From: DASQUK01 sp046723645
GTDB lineage: Bacteria; Actinomycetota; Acidimicrobiia; Acidimicrobiales; VFJN01
NCBI GenBank assembly: GCA_046723645.1
Contig: JBKOUY010000140.1
Span: forward strand, 1-14,316
DNA: 14,316 nucleotides
Direction: 5' to 3'
Shown here one piece after another: positions 7,811-14,316 of the stretch; the stretch's first letter is position 1, and each line of letters opens with the position of its first letter. Made by a program: the position numbers and the translations under genes. Under the pieces are notes generated by a model. It had not been told where the DNA came from, searched no databases, and worked only from the letters and a program-made list of their open reading frames with translations.

Positions 7811-8224
7811 TCATGCCGTCTCGGGGGAGATGACCTCGAACCCGAGTGCGGCCGCAGCCGGGATCTGGCGCCGCTCGAACGTCACGTAGCGCGCGGGGCG
7901 CGGCAGCCGATCGGCGGCCGCCAGGTGCACGGCGTCGACCGTCCGCAGCCCGTAGGTCGCGCCCAGCTCGACCGCGTGGGCGAGGCAACGCTCGTCCACC
8001 GGGACGACGAAGAATGCGTCCCAGTCGTCGCGCAGCCGCCCCCACATGCGCGCGTGCTGGCTCGGCGTCACGGCCAGGCGGTGCAACGCCAGCAGCGTCT
8101 CGGAGCGGCAGAGTGCCGACGCGCACCACGCGTCGTCGTTGTGCATCGCCTCGGCCACGAGCTGCTGACCCGGCGCCTGGACGTAGCGCCGCACGAGCGC
8201 CGAGGTGTCGAGGAACAGCGTCAC
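7811..8224 (-). CDS. PIN-domain toxin of a VapBC-type module
   Basis: The protein (137 residues) has the usual VapC length and fold pattern. It begins MTLFLDTSALVRRYV with the first acidic residue Asp6. Glu42 (CRSETLLALHRL) and Asp97 (LRTVDAVHLAAADRL) are the next two metal-binding acids. At the fourth site the common TFD reads VTFERRQ, with Glu117. PIN toxins of this type are ribonucleases that cut tRNA or rRNA and arrest growth when free of antitoxin; the target here is unknown. The GTG at 8224 follows the antitoxin stop by 17 bases with no obvious ribosome site. This may keep toxin output below antitoxin output. Confidence 0.9.
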   Translation of the reverse strand: MTLFLDTSALVRRYVQAPGQQLVAEAMHNDDAWCASALCRSETLLALHRLAVTPSQHARMWGRLRDDWDAFFVVPVDERCLAHAVELGATYGLRTVDAVHLAAADRLPRPARYVTFERRQIPAAAALGFEVISPETA

Positions 8225-8241
8225 GCCGGCCGTAGTGGGCG

Positions 8242-8508
8242 CTACCGGCCCCGGAGCTCGTCGAGCACGCCATCAGGGCGCACGTCGACCGGTGCGTCCT
8301 CGACATCGGGTGCGGCCGGGCGGTCCCGCCGGCGCGGTGGGCCGACGAGCCCGGCCGCGACGAGGTCGTCCAGCCTGACCGCTGGCGCGGCCTCGAGCGG
8401 ACCGAGCTGGGCGACCGGCATCCCGTCGACGGTCACGACCACGCGCTCGCCGCGTGCGGCGCGGCGAACGACGGTGGCGACGTTGTTCCGCAGCTCCCTG
8501 ATCCCCAC
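8242..8508 (-). CDS. Phd/YefM-type antitoxin
   Basis: The protein (88 residues) starts GIRELRNNVATVVRRAARGE followed by RVVVTVDGMPVAQLGPL, the typical Phd/YefM DNA-binding N-domain. The second half (50-88), rich in Arg, Pro and Asp, is the likely disordered toxin-binding tail, including RLDDLVAAGLV. A TAG stop lies in frame at 8527-8529, seven codons upstream, and the only usual start codon after it is the GTG at 8508, so the start is well fixed. It precedes the PIN toxin in one operon. Family knowledge says such antitoxins bind the toxin and repress their own promoter; the palindrome at 8544-8555 is a candidate site. Confidence 0.85.
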   Translation of the reverse strand: MGIRELRNNVATVVRRAARGERVVVTVDGMPVAQLGPLEAAPAVRLDDLVAAGLVGPPRRRDRPAAPDVEDAPVDVRPDGVLDELRGR

Positions 8509-8543
8509 GCGTTCGATGGGCGGACGCTACCACCGCGTAGCAC

Positions 8544-8555
8544 GTGTGTACACAC
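8544..8555. promoter_or_regulatory. 12-bp palindrome, candidate antitoxin operator
   Basis: GTGTGTACACAC is a perfect 12-bp palindrome, 36 bases before the antitoxin GTG and 43 bases before the dehydrogenase ATG. It sits in the 90-base divergent region. Autoregulation by the Phd-type antitoxin is the simplest reading; control of the dehydrogenase is possible too. Confidence 0.45.
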
Positions 8556-8561
8556 ACGGGC

Positions 8562-8590
8562 TAGACGCCGAGGTCGTGCGCCCGTACGGT
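8562..8590 (+). promoter_or_regulatory. leaderless promoter of the acyl-CoA dehydrogenase gene
   Basis: TAGACG (8562-8567, four of six matches to TTGACA) and TACGGT (8585-8590, TANNNT) are separated by 17 bases. The ATG follows the -10 by eight bases, so the transcript should start at or within a base or two of the ATG. There is no Shine-Dalgarno. Confidence 0.55.
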
Positions 8591-8598
8591 GCCGCCCC

Positions 8599-9714
8599 AT
8601 GAATTTCGCCTTCTCCGAAGAGCAGGAAGAGCTGCGCCGCATCACCCGCCAGTTCCTCGAGTCGAAGTCGCCCGAGGCCGAGGTCCGGCGGCTGATGGAC
8701 ACCGACGACGGCTACGACCCGGCGGTCTGGTCGCAGATGGCCAACGAGCTGGGCCTTCAGTCGCTGACCATCCCGGAGGAGTACGGCGGCCAGGGCTTCA
8801 CGTACGTCGAGCTGACGGTCGTGCTCGAGGAGATGGGTCGTGCCCTGCTGTGTGCCCCGTACTACGCCACCGTGGTGCTCGCGGCCAACACGCTGCTGCA
8901 CTCGGGTGACGAGGCGGCCAAGAAGGCGCACCTGCCCGGTATCGCGTCGGGCGAGACCATCGCCTCGCTGGCCTTCACCGAGCCGAACGGGCGCTGGGAC
9001 GAGTCCGGCATCGAGGCGACCGCCTCTCAGGACGGCGACGGCTGGCGCATCGACGGCACGAAGATGTTCGTGCTCGACGGCCACATTGCCAACCTGCTGA
9101 TCGTCGCAGCCCGCACGGCCAACGGCGTCTCGCTGTTCACGGTCGACGGCGACGCCGAGGGCCTGACCCGCACGCCGCTGTCCACGATGGACCAGACCCG
9201 CAAGCAGGCCAAGCTCGAGCTGTCAGGCGTCCCCGCCGCCGTCCTCGGCGAGGAGGGCAAGGGCTGGCAGGTGCTCGACCGGGTGCTGGACCTGGCGGCC
9301 GTCGGGCTCGCGGCCGAGCAGGTCGGTGGGGCCCAGAAGGTCCTCGAGATGTCGGTCGAGTACGCGAAGAACCGGGTGCAGTTCGGCCGCCCCATCGGCT
9401 CGTTCCAGGCCATCAAACACAAGTGCGCCGACATGCTGCTCGAGGTCGAGTCGGCCAAGTCGGCGGCGTACTACGCGGCCTGGTGTGCCGCCGAGCTCAA
9501 CGACGAGCTGCCCGAGGTCGCCTGCCTGGCCAAGGCCTACTGTTCCGAGGCGTACTTCCACTCGGCCGCCGAGAACATCCAGATCCACGGGGGCATCGGG
9601 TTCACCTGGGAGCACCCGGCGCACCTGTACTTCAAGCGGGCCAAGTCCTCCGAACTGCTGTTCGGCGACCCTACCTATCACCGCGAGCTCCTTGCCCAGC
9701 GGCTTGGGATCTAG
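8599..9714 (+). CDS. acyl-CoA dehydrogenase family protein (FadE-like)
   Basis: The protein (371 residues) has the full acyl-CoA dehydrogenase fold: a helical N-domain (1-110, with IPEEYGGQGFTYVELTVVLEEMGR), a beta middle domain (SLAFTEPNGRWD near 125-135; TKMFVLDGHIANLLIVAA near 155-172), and a helical C-domain (230-371). FAD-contacting elements are visible in NRVQFGRPIGSFQAIKH and IHGGIGFTWEHPAHLYFKRA. The catalytic Glu of medium-chain enzymes (IYEGT) aligns with Phe355 in LLFGDP, and the alternative Glu of isovaleryl-type enzymes aligns with Ala233 in LDLAAVGL. Both usual bases are thus missing. It may be one half of a heteromeric enzyme as known for steroid side-chain dehydrogenases of mycobacteria. 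It stands alone in a single-gene unit with a leaderless promoter and a hairpin after it. Confidence 0.9.
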   Translation: MNFAFSEEQEELRRITRQFLESKSPEAEVRRLMDTDDGYDPAVWSQMANELGLQSLTIPEEYGGQGFTYVELTVVLEEMGRALLCAPYYATVVLAANTLLHSGDEAAKKAHLPGIASGETIASLAFTEPNGRWDESGIEATASQDGDGWRIDGTKMFVLDGHIANLLIVAARTANGVSLFTVDGDAEGLTRTPLSTMDQTRKQAKLELSGVPAAVLGEEGKGWQVLDRVLDLAAVGLAAEQVGGAQKVLEMSVEYAKNRVQFGRPIGSFQAIKHKCADMLLEVESAKSAAYYAAWCAAELNDELPEVACLAKAYCSEAYFHSAAENIQIHGGIGFTWEHPAHLYFKRAKSSELLFGDPTYHRELLAQRLGI

Positions 9715-9721
9715 CCCGGCT

Positions 9722-9760
9722 GCCGGCGTCGGGGGAGGGGCACCCAGCCCTCACGCCGGC
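9722..9760 (+). terminator. hairpin after the acyl-CoA dehydrogenase gene
   Basis: GCCGGCGT (9722-9729) pairs perfectly with ACGCCGGC (9753-9760). Inside, GAGGG (9735-9739) pairs with CCCTC (9748-9752), leaving an internal bulge and an eight-base loop. It begins seven bases after the TAG stop. No T-run follows. Confidence 0.55.
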
Positions 9761-9780
9761 TCCAGTGGCGGGACGAGAGG

Positions 9781-9837
9781 ACGGGTGCCGGGCAGATGTC
9801 GCTCTCGGGCGCGACGTGCCGCAGGCCCAGCACCCGT
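9781..9837. other. three-tier hairpin, possible structured RNA element
   Basis: Outer arms ACGGGTGC (9781-9788) and GCACCCGT (9830-9837) match perfectly. Inside them GGGC (9790-9793) pairs with GCCC (9825-9828), and ATGTCGC (9796-9802) pairs with GCGACGT (9811-9817) with one T:G position. The result is one long interrupted stem in the spacer before the gene at 9894. It may be a second terminator or a small structured RNA. GC-rich spacers pair by chance, so support is moderate. Confidence 0.35.
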
Positions 9838-9881
9838 GCCATCAGCGTCGCGCGCTCGCATCAGTGCAGGTCGCTGGACGT

Positions 9882-9887
9882 TAGGTT
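9882..9887 (+). promoter_or_regulatory. -10 hexamer of a leaderless promoter
   Basis: TAGGTT (TANNNT) is followed by six bases and then GTG at 9894. Transcription would start at the GTG. The bases before the GTG contain no Shine-Dalgarno. A -35 element is not clear. Confidence 0.45.
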
Positions 9888-9893
9888 TGCCGG

Positions 9894-10364
9894 GTGGTCT
9901 GGCTGTTCGCCGTGCTCGCCGCCGTCGCCGTGTTCGCGATCGCCGCGATCACGGTGGGGCGCGAGGCGTTCCGCCTCGGCCACCAGCCCCCGCCGACGAT
10001 CTTCGACCTGGACGAGGCCGTCGGCCACGTGGCGGACGACCTGCCGCCCGAGGCCCAGGCCCGGCTGACCTACGACGAGGTCCGCACGCTGATCCGGGCG
10101 GAGATCGAGCATCTCGAGGCCGAAGGGGTCCTGGCGGCGCCGGGTCAGGAGATCCGGCTAGACGGGGGAGCGACGCCCGAGGTCGTGCTGGCCGACGACG
10201 AGGCGGTGGCGGTCGTGCTCGGGCGGGCCGAGGCGGCCGGCCTCGATGTCACCGACGAGGACGTGTACCACGTGATCGACGCGCTGCACGGCTACCTGGC
10301 GAGCATCGGCGCGGTCGGGCCCCGCGCCGCCCCGCCGGCCCCGGGCAACGGCCGCGGCGGGTGA
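9894..10364 (+). CDS. small membrane-anchored protein of unknown function
   Basis: The protein (156 residues) begins with a single hydrophobic helix (about 2-21, VWLFAVLAAVAVFAIAAITV) followed by a short Arg-containing stretch. The rest is an acidic soluble part. It has DEAVGHVADDLPPEAQARLTYDEVRTLIRAEIEHLEAEGV-type helices (about 40-80) and a second helical segment with DEDVYHVIDALHGYLASIG (121-139), ending in a Pro/Gly tail. I do not recognise a named family and see no catalytic motif. It may be a membrane-tethered protein with the acidic domain inside the cell. It starts at GTG 9894 in a leaderless arrangement. It ends 16 bases from the stop of the convergent ABC gene, with no room for a separate terminator. 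Confidence 0.8.
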   Translation: MVWLFAVLAAVAVFAIAAITVGREAFRLGHQPPPTIFDLDEAVGHVADDLPPEAQARLTYDEVRTLIRAEIEHLEAEGVLAAPGQEIRLDGGATPEVVLADDEAVAVVLGRAEAAGLDVTDEDVYHVIDALHGYLASIGAVGPRAAPPAPGNGRGG

Positions 10365-10380
10365 TTCCGGATCGGGTGGC

Positions 10381-12303
10381 TCAGCTCCCGCCCCCACCCG
10401 TTCCGTCGGTGCGGGTGTTCCCGAGCCAGCTCTCGTAGAGCCCCGCATAGGTGCCGCCGGCGGCGACCAGGTCGGCATGGCTGCCGCGCTCCACGACCCG
10501 TCCCTGGTCGAACACCAGCACCAGGTCGGCGGCCTCGGCGGTCGAGAGCCGGTGGGCGATCGACACCATCGTCCGCCCCTCGGCCAGCCGGGCGAGCGCT
10601 TCCGTCAGCGCCCGCTCGGTCTCGGGGTCCACGGCGCTGGTGGCCTCATCGAGGACCAGCAGGCCGGGATCGCCGAGCTGCGCCCGTGCCAGCGCCACCA
10701 ACTGGCGCTCACCGACCGACAGGCTGCCGCCCCGCTCGCCCACGGGCGTGTCCAGCCCCAGCGGCAGCTCGTCCAGCCACCAGGACAGCCCCAGTTCGGC
10801 GAACGCCTGCCGCACCTCATCGTCGCCCGACCCGACGCGTCCGACGCGCACGTTCTCGGCCAGGCTGGCGTCGAACAGGAAGCCGTCCTGCGGCACCAGC
10901 CGCACCGCCCGGCGCCGCTCGTCGGAGCGGACGGCGCGCAGGTCTATGCCGCCGAGCCGCACCTCCCCGGTCGACGGGTCGGCGAGGCGGCACAGCAGCT
11001 TGGCGAAGGTCGTCTTGCCCGACCCGGTCTCGCCCACCACGGCCACGGAGCTTCCCGCCGGGACCCGCACGTCGACGTCGCGCAGCACCGGCACGCCGTC
11101 GCGGTACGAGAACCCGAGCTTCGCCACGGCGACCTCCAGCGGACCGTGGGGGAGCGGCAGGCCGGGCTCCGGCTCGGGCAGGTCGATCGGGGTGGCCAGC
11201 ACCGCCAGCACCTTGCGCCAGCCGGCGATGGCGATCTGGGTCTGGTCGAGGATCTCCGACAGCTCGGCGATCGGGTTGAGGAGGAGCCCGATGAGGAACA
11301 GGAAGGCGACGATCTCGCCGACGCCCAGGCCCCATCCGGGGCCGTAGACGACACCGACGACGGCGACCCCGGCCAGCGCAACCGACCCGAACAGGTCGCC
11401 CAGCGGGAACATGAGCGCGAAGTAGCGGGCGGCGTCGATGTAGGCGCGGTACTGGCGGTCGATGGCGGCCCGCAGCCGTGACCGGCTGCGCTCCTCGAGC
11501 CCGTAGGCCTGGATGACGGCGGCGCCGGTCACCGTCTCCGACACCTCCGACAGCGACTCGCCCACGCTGGTGCGCACCCGGTCCTGGGCGGCGAGCTGAC
11601 GGCGCTGCAGCACCGGCAGGAGCAGCGCCACGGGGATGAAGGATGCGACGGCGACCAGCGCCAGGCGCCAGTCGTACGCGGCCATCACGCCGATGGTCGC
11701 GACGATGAGGAAGCTGTCGACGATCCACGCCACCGCCCCCCACTCCATGAACTGGGCCAGGGTCTCGATGTCGCTGGTGACCCGGGCCACGAGGGCCCCC
11801 CGGCGCTGCTCGTTGTGCTCCGCCATCGACAGCCGATGGATGTGGTCGAAGGCCCGCACCCGCAGCCCGAGCAGGCTGTTCTCCGACGCCTGGACGAGGC
11901 GGAGGTAGGTGGCGCGGTTGACCAGGTACAGCACGACCACCCCGACGGCCGTGAGCGCGCACGCGGGGTAGACGAAGCCGGGGCGGAACGCCGCGTCCTC
12001 GGGCACCCCACGGTCGAGGATCTGCTGGATCAGGATCGGCACCGCCAGCTTGCCAGCGGCGGTGGCGAGCGCCATCACCGCGGTGAAGAGGATGCCCTGG
12101 CGCAGCTCCGGCGTGGCCGCCATCCCGCGGCGCAGGACTGCGAGCGCACCGGCGCGGAGGACGTGAGCCTCCTCGGGAGTCGGCGCCGGGTGCGGGCGCT
12201 CCTCGTCGCTCACGCCCGGGGGCGCGGACTCGGCCAGCACGGCGAGCGCGGCGTCGTGCGGATCCGGGGCCTCGACCGCAGCGTCGCGCTCGTCGATCGT
12301 CAC
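10381..12303 (-). CDS. ABC exporter half-transporter, subunit with intact catalytic Glu
   Basis: The protein (640 residues) fuses a six-helix membrane domain (about 70-345) with an ATPase domain (about 388-625). It carries an unusually long, acidic, Pro-rich cytosolic N-terminus of some 50-60 residues. ATPase motifs: A-loop Tyr400 (FSYRDG), Walker A GETGSGKTT (424-432), Q-loop Gln472 (LVPQDGFLF), signature LSVGE (528-532), Walker B LLVLDEATSAVD with Asp552 and catalytic Glu553, and switch His584 (AHRLST). The signature departs from LSGGQ at two positions. The GTG start at 12303 overlaps the TGA stop of the upstream half-transporter by four bases (GTGA), so the two are coupled and very likely form a heterodimer. 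The family exports lipids, peptides or drugs; the substrate is not evident. Confidence 0.93.
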   Translation of the reverse strand: MTIDERDAAVEAPDPHDAALAVLAESAPPGVSDEERPHPAPTPEEAHVLRAGALAVLRRGMAATPELRQGILFTAVMALATAAGKLAVPILIQQILDRGVPEDAAFRPGFVYPACALTAVGVVVLYLVNRATYLRLVQASENSLLGLRVRAFDHIHRLSMAEHNEQRRGALVARVTSDIETLAQFMEWGAVAWIVDSFLIVATIGVMAAYDWRLALVAVASFIPVALLLPVLQRRQLAAQDRVRTSVGESLSEVSETVTGAAVIQAYGLEERSRSRLRAAIDRQYRAYIDAARYFALMFPLGDLFGSVALAGVAVVGVVYGPGWGLGVGEIVAFLFLIGLLLNPIAELSEILDQTQIAIAGWRKVLAVLATPIDLPEPEPGLPLPHGPLEVAVAKLGFSYRDGVPVLRDVDVRVPAGSSVAVVGETGSGKTTFAKLLCRLADPSTGEVRLGGIDLRAVRSDERRRAVRLVPQDGFLFDASLAENVRVGRVGSGDDEVRQAFAELGLSWWLDELPLGLDTPVGERGGSLSVGERQLVALARAQLGDPGLLVLDEATSAVDPETERALTEALARLAEGRTMVSIAHRLSTAEAADLVLVFDQGRVVERGSHADLVAAGGTYAGLYESWLGNTRTDGTGGGGS

Positions 12304-14099
12304 GCCGCATCCCGTTCGTAGGCGCGGGCCAGCGAGGCGTACGCGGGGACCGAGCCGAGCAGCTCCCGGTGGGTGCCGCTGGCGGCGATCCGCCCGCCCT
12401 CTAGGAACAGGACCCGGTCGGCCAGCGCGATCGTCGACACCCGGTGGGCCACGACGAGCGTGGTGGCGCGCAACGCGTCCGGGAGGCCGTCGAGGATCCG
12501 CCGCTCGACCGTGGCGTCCACCGCCGACGTGGCGTCGTCGAGCATCAGCAGGCCGGGCCGGCGCAGGAGGGCCCGGGCCAGGGCGAGCCTCTGGCGCTGG
12601 CCTCCCGAGAGAGTGACGCCCCGCTCGCCGAGCTGCTGGTCGAGACCGAGCGGCAGGCGGTCGACGAAGCGCCGGGCATGGGCGGCGTCGAGCGCCCAGC
12701 GCAGCTCGTCGTCGGAGGCATCCCAGCCGAGCGCCAGGTTCTCGCGGACCGTGGCGGCGAACAGGAACGCCTCTTGGAACACGAGGGCGACGGCCGATCG
12801 CAACGACGCTGGCTCCACGTCCGCCAGGTCCACGCCGCCGATCCGGACGGAGCCGGCGGTCGGCTGGTAGAGGTGGGCCAGCAGGTGGCAGAGGGTCGAC
12901 TTCCCGGACCCGGTGGCGCCCACGAGGGCGACCACCTTCCCGGGCGCCAACGCGAGGTCGACGCCCGCCAGGACGGGGTCGCTGTCGGTCGAGTACGCGA
13001 AGCTCAGCCCCCGCACGTCGGCGGCCAGCGGCCCGCCGGGCAACGCCGTTCCGGCGCCGTCGGCCGGGGCCGGTCGCGTCGGGGTCGCGAGAACGCCGGC
13101 GATCCGGTCGGCGGCGACGACCGCGCGGGGCATCTCCTCAAGCAGGAACCCCACGACGCGCATGGGGAAGGTGAGGATGGTGAACAGCGCCATCGCCTGG
13201 ACCAGCTGTCCGGTCGTGATCACGCCCTCGGACACCCGCCAGGCTCCCAGGGCGAGCAGGGCGATCGTCCCGAGGTTGGGGAGCGCGTCGAGGACCGGCT
13301 CGAAGGTGGCCCGCAGGCGGCCGACGGCGAGGCGCGCGGTGCGCAGCTCGCCGGCGGCGCCGGCCAGGCGCTCCACCTCCCGGGACTCGAGGCCGAGTGT
13401 CTTGACCAGGAGCGCGCCCTCGAACGACTCGTGGGCGACGCTGGACACCTCGCCCAGGCGGGCCTGCGTCCGGCTGGCGGGGTCCTCCACCCGACGGCTG
13501 TAGATCTGGTTGAGGATCGCGAGCGAGGGGAACAGCGCCAGCCCCACGAGCATGAGCAGCGGATCGATCAGGGCGAGGCTGACGATCGACAGCCCGATCA
13601 GCACCACGACGCCCAGCGACAGCGGCAGGGGCATGATCACCGTGATGGACCGCTCGACGTCCGCGTCGGCGTGGGCCAGGAGCTGCCCGGTGGGACGAGA
13701 GCCGAAGTACTCGAGCGGGACGCGCAGGTACGTGTCGGTGATCCGGCGGAACCACGTGCGGTGCATGCCTCGCGCCGTCTTGTTGCCGAAGTAGCGGCGG
13801 AGCACGACGCCGGCCGAGCGCAGCAACGCCACGGCGAGTATGGCGCCGGCGCTTGCGGCGATCGCCGCGCCCGATACGCCCCCGTTGAACGCGGGGACGA
13901 TCACCCGGTCCGTGATCTCGCCGAGCAGGAGTGACCCGGCAACGGCCATCGATCCGTACAGCACGGACCCCAGCAACGACACGGCGAAGGGCCGCGGATG
14001 CACGCGCACGCTCTCCCACAGCAAGCGCACGCCGCGCCGCAGGAGCGACGATTCGGCGAGGGCGGGCGCGGGGGACGCGCCTGGGTCGACAGCGGTCAT
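12300..14099 (-). CDS. ABC exporter half-transporter, subunit with degenerate Walker B
   Basis: The protein (599 residues) has a six-helix membrane domain (helices near 38-60, 78-100, 155-175, 178-198, 274-290, 300-320) and an ATPase domain (about 358-590). Motifs: A-loop Tyr369 (FAYSTD), Walker A GATGSGKST (394-402), Q-loop Gln442 (VFQEAFLF), signature LSGGQ (497-501), Walker B LLMLDDATSAVD with Asp521 and Asp522, and switch His552 (AHRVST). Asp522 stands where the catalytic Glu normally is. Family knowledge links this change to heterodimeric exporters such as TM287/288 and BmrCD, where one of two ATP sites hydrolyses poorly. It is the first gene of the two-gene operon. The ATG at 14099 lacks a clear Shine-Dalgarno. 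Confidence 0.93.
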   Translation of the reverse strand: MTAVDPGASPAPALAESSLLRRGVRLLWESVRVHPRPFAVSLLGSVLYGSMAVAGSLLLGEITDRVIVPAFNGGVSGAAIAASAGAILAVALLRSAGVVLRRYFGNKTARGMHRTWFRRITDTYLRVPLEYFGSRPTGQLLAHADADVERSITVIMPLPLSLGVVVLIGLSIVSLALIDPLLMLVGLALFPSLAILNQIYSRRVEDPASRTQARLGEVSSVAHESFEGALLVKTLGLESREVERLAGAAGELRTARLAVGRLRATFEPVLDALPNLGTIALLALGAWRVSEGVITTGQLVQAMALFTILTFPMRVVGFLLEEMPRAVVAADRIAGVLATPTRPAPADGAGTALPGGPLAADVRGLSFAYSTDSDPVLAGVDLALAPGKVVALVGATGSGKSTLCHLLAHLYQPTAGSVRIGGVDLADVEPASLRSAVALVFQEAFLFAATVRENLALGWDASDDELRWALDAAHARRFVDRLPLGLDQQLGERGVTLSGGQRQRLALARALLRRPGLLMLDDATSAVDATVERRILDGLPDALRATTLVVAHRVSTIALADRVLFLEGGRIAASGTHRELLGSVPAYASLARAYERDAA

Positions 14100-14211
14100 G
14101 GCCGCTGCGAGTCTGCCGGAACTCCGACCGTTTCACGCCGGGTTACGCGCCCAATGGGTGCGGCTCTGCGACCGACTCTCCGGCCCGACCCCGACCGCCG
14201 TCCCTAATGGT

Positions 14212-14228
14212 GTCGGTCTGCGACCGAC
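14212..14228. promoter_or_regulatory. 17-bp palindrome, candidate operator of the right-edge gene
   Basis: GTCGGTC (14212-14218), TGC, and GACCGAC (14222-14228) form a perfect palindrome, ending three bases before a -10 hexamer. Part of it, TCTGCGACCGAC, also occurs directly repeated at 14165-14176. The position between the -35 and -10 regions suits a repressor site. It might also serve the divergent ABC operon, whose start is 113 bases away. Confidence 0.45.
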
Positions 14229-14231
14229 CCG

Positions 14232-14237
14232 TACTCT
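14232..14237 (+). promoter_or_regulatory. -10 hexamer of a leaderless promoter
   Basis: TACTCT (TANNNT) is followed by six bases and then ATG at 14244. The geometry matches the other leaderless starts of the window. No Shine-Dalgarno is present. Confidence 0.5.
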
Positions 14238-14243
14238 TCGGGC

Positions 14244-14316
14244 ATGGAGCGTCTGGGCCGGTTCGAGCAGTACCAGTTCCTGGGCGACAAGCGCTCGCAG
14301 GTCGTCCACGACGTCG
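14244..14316 (+). CDS. 5' end of a gene of unknown function
   Basis: The first 24 codons are visible, starting MERLGRFEQYQFLGDKRSQ and running open to the window edge. Third positions are mostly G/C, the ATG has a well-placed -10 hexamer, and a palindrome precedes it. These points support a real gene. I cannot assign a family from the fragment; the residues look soluble with no signal peptide. It is divergent from the ABC exporter operon. Confidence 0.65.
   Translation, partial: MERLGRFEQYQFLGDKRSQVVHDV

Noticed and set aside
9796..10068. Plus-strand 90-residue frame overlapping the start of the 9894 gene
   Set aside because: It is Ser/Arg/Pro-rich, ends inside the better-supported gene, and covers the hairpin spacer.

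Overview
This is a very GC-rich window with strong G/C bias at third codon positions. The gene set (SufC-SufS-SufU, FadE-type acyl-CoA dehydrogenase, paired ABC exporter subunits, Phd/PIN toxin-antitoxin) and the many apparently leaderless promoters (TANNNT hexamers 6-8 bases before a start codon) suggest a chromosomal segment of an actinobacterium, possibly of the Acidimicrobiia. That placement is inference from gene content and style; no rRNA or marker gene is present.

Layout from left to right. A gene of unknown function ends at 30 and is followed by a hairpin terminator. About 420 bases follow without a convincing gene. A minus-strand Fe-S cluster assembly operon, sufC-sufS-sufU, runs from 3081 down to 527. 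Divergent from it is a large glycogen-debranching-type glucosidase (3162-5321), then a TauE/SafE (TSUP) membrane exporter (5427-6362) with a striking inverted repeat just before its start. A nested double palindrome with four copies of an 8-base motif sits between this gene and the convergent minus-strand pair 7478-6481 (metallo-beta-lactamase-fold hydrolase plus a coupled protein of unknown function). Next comes a palindrome-rich spacer, a minus-strand Phd/YefM-PIN toxin-antitoxin pair (8508-7811), a divergent leaderless acyl-CoA dehydrogenase (8599-9714), a structured spacer, and a small leaderless membrane-anchored protein (9894-10364). The right end is a minus-strand operon of two overlapping ABC exporter half-transporters (14099-10381). 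The start of a further leaderless plus-strand gene is cut by the window edge.

How the genes relate. SufS, SufU and SufC form part of the SUF pathway, but the scaffold genes sufB and sufD are not in the window. The two ABC half-transporters fit a heterodimeric exporter: one subunit has Asp in place of the catalytic Glu, the other has a degenerate signature motif, and these two changes fall in the same composite ATP site. The acyl-CoA dehydrogenase lacks a Glu at both usual catalytic-base positions, which suggests it acts as a partner subunit or on an unusual substrate.

I see no CRISPR array, prophage, insertion sequence, tRNA or rRNA. I did not find a clearly new multi-gene system. The most unusual signals are the palindromes at 5383-5417, 6353-6447 and 7574-7663, and the missing catalytic base in the dehydrogenase.
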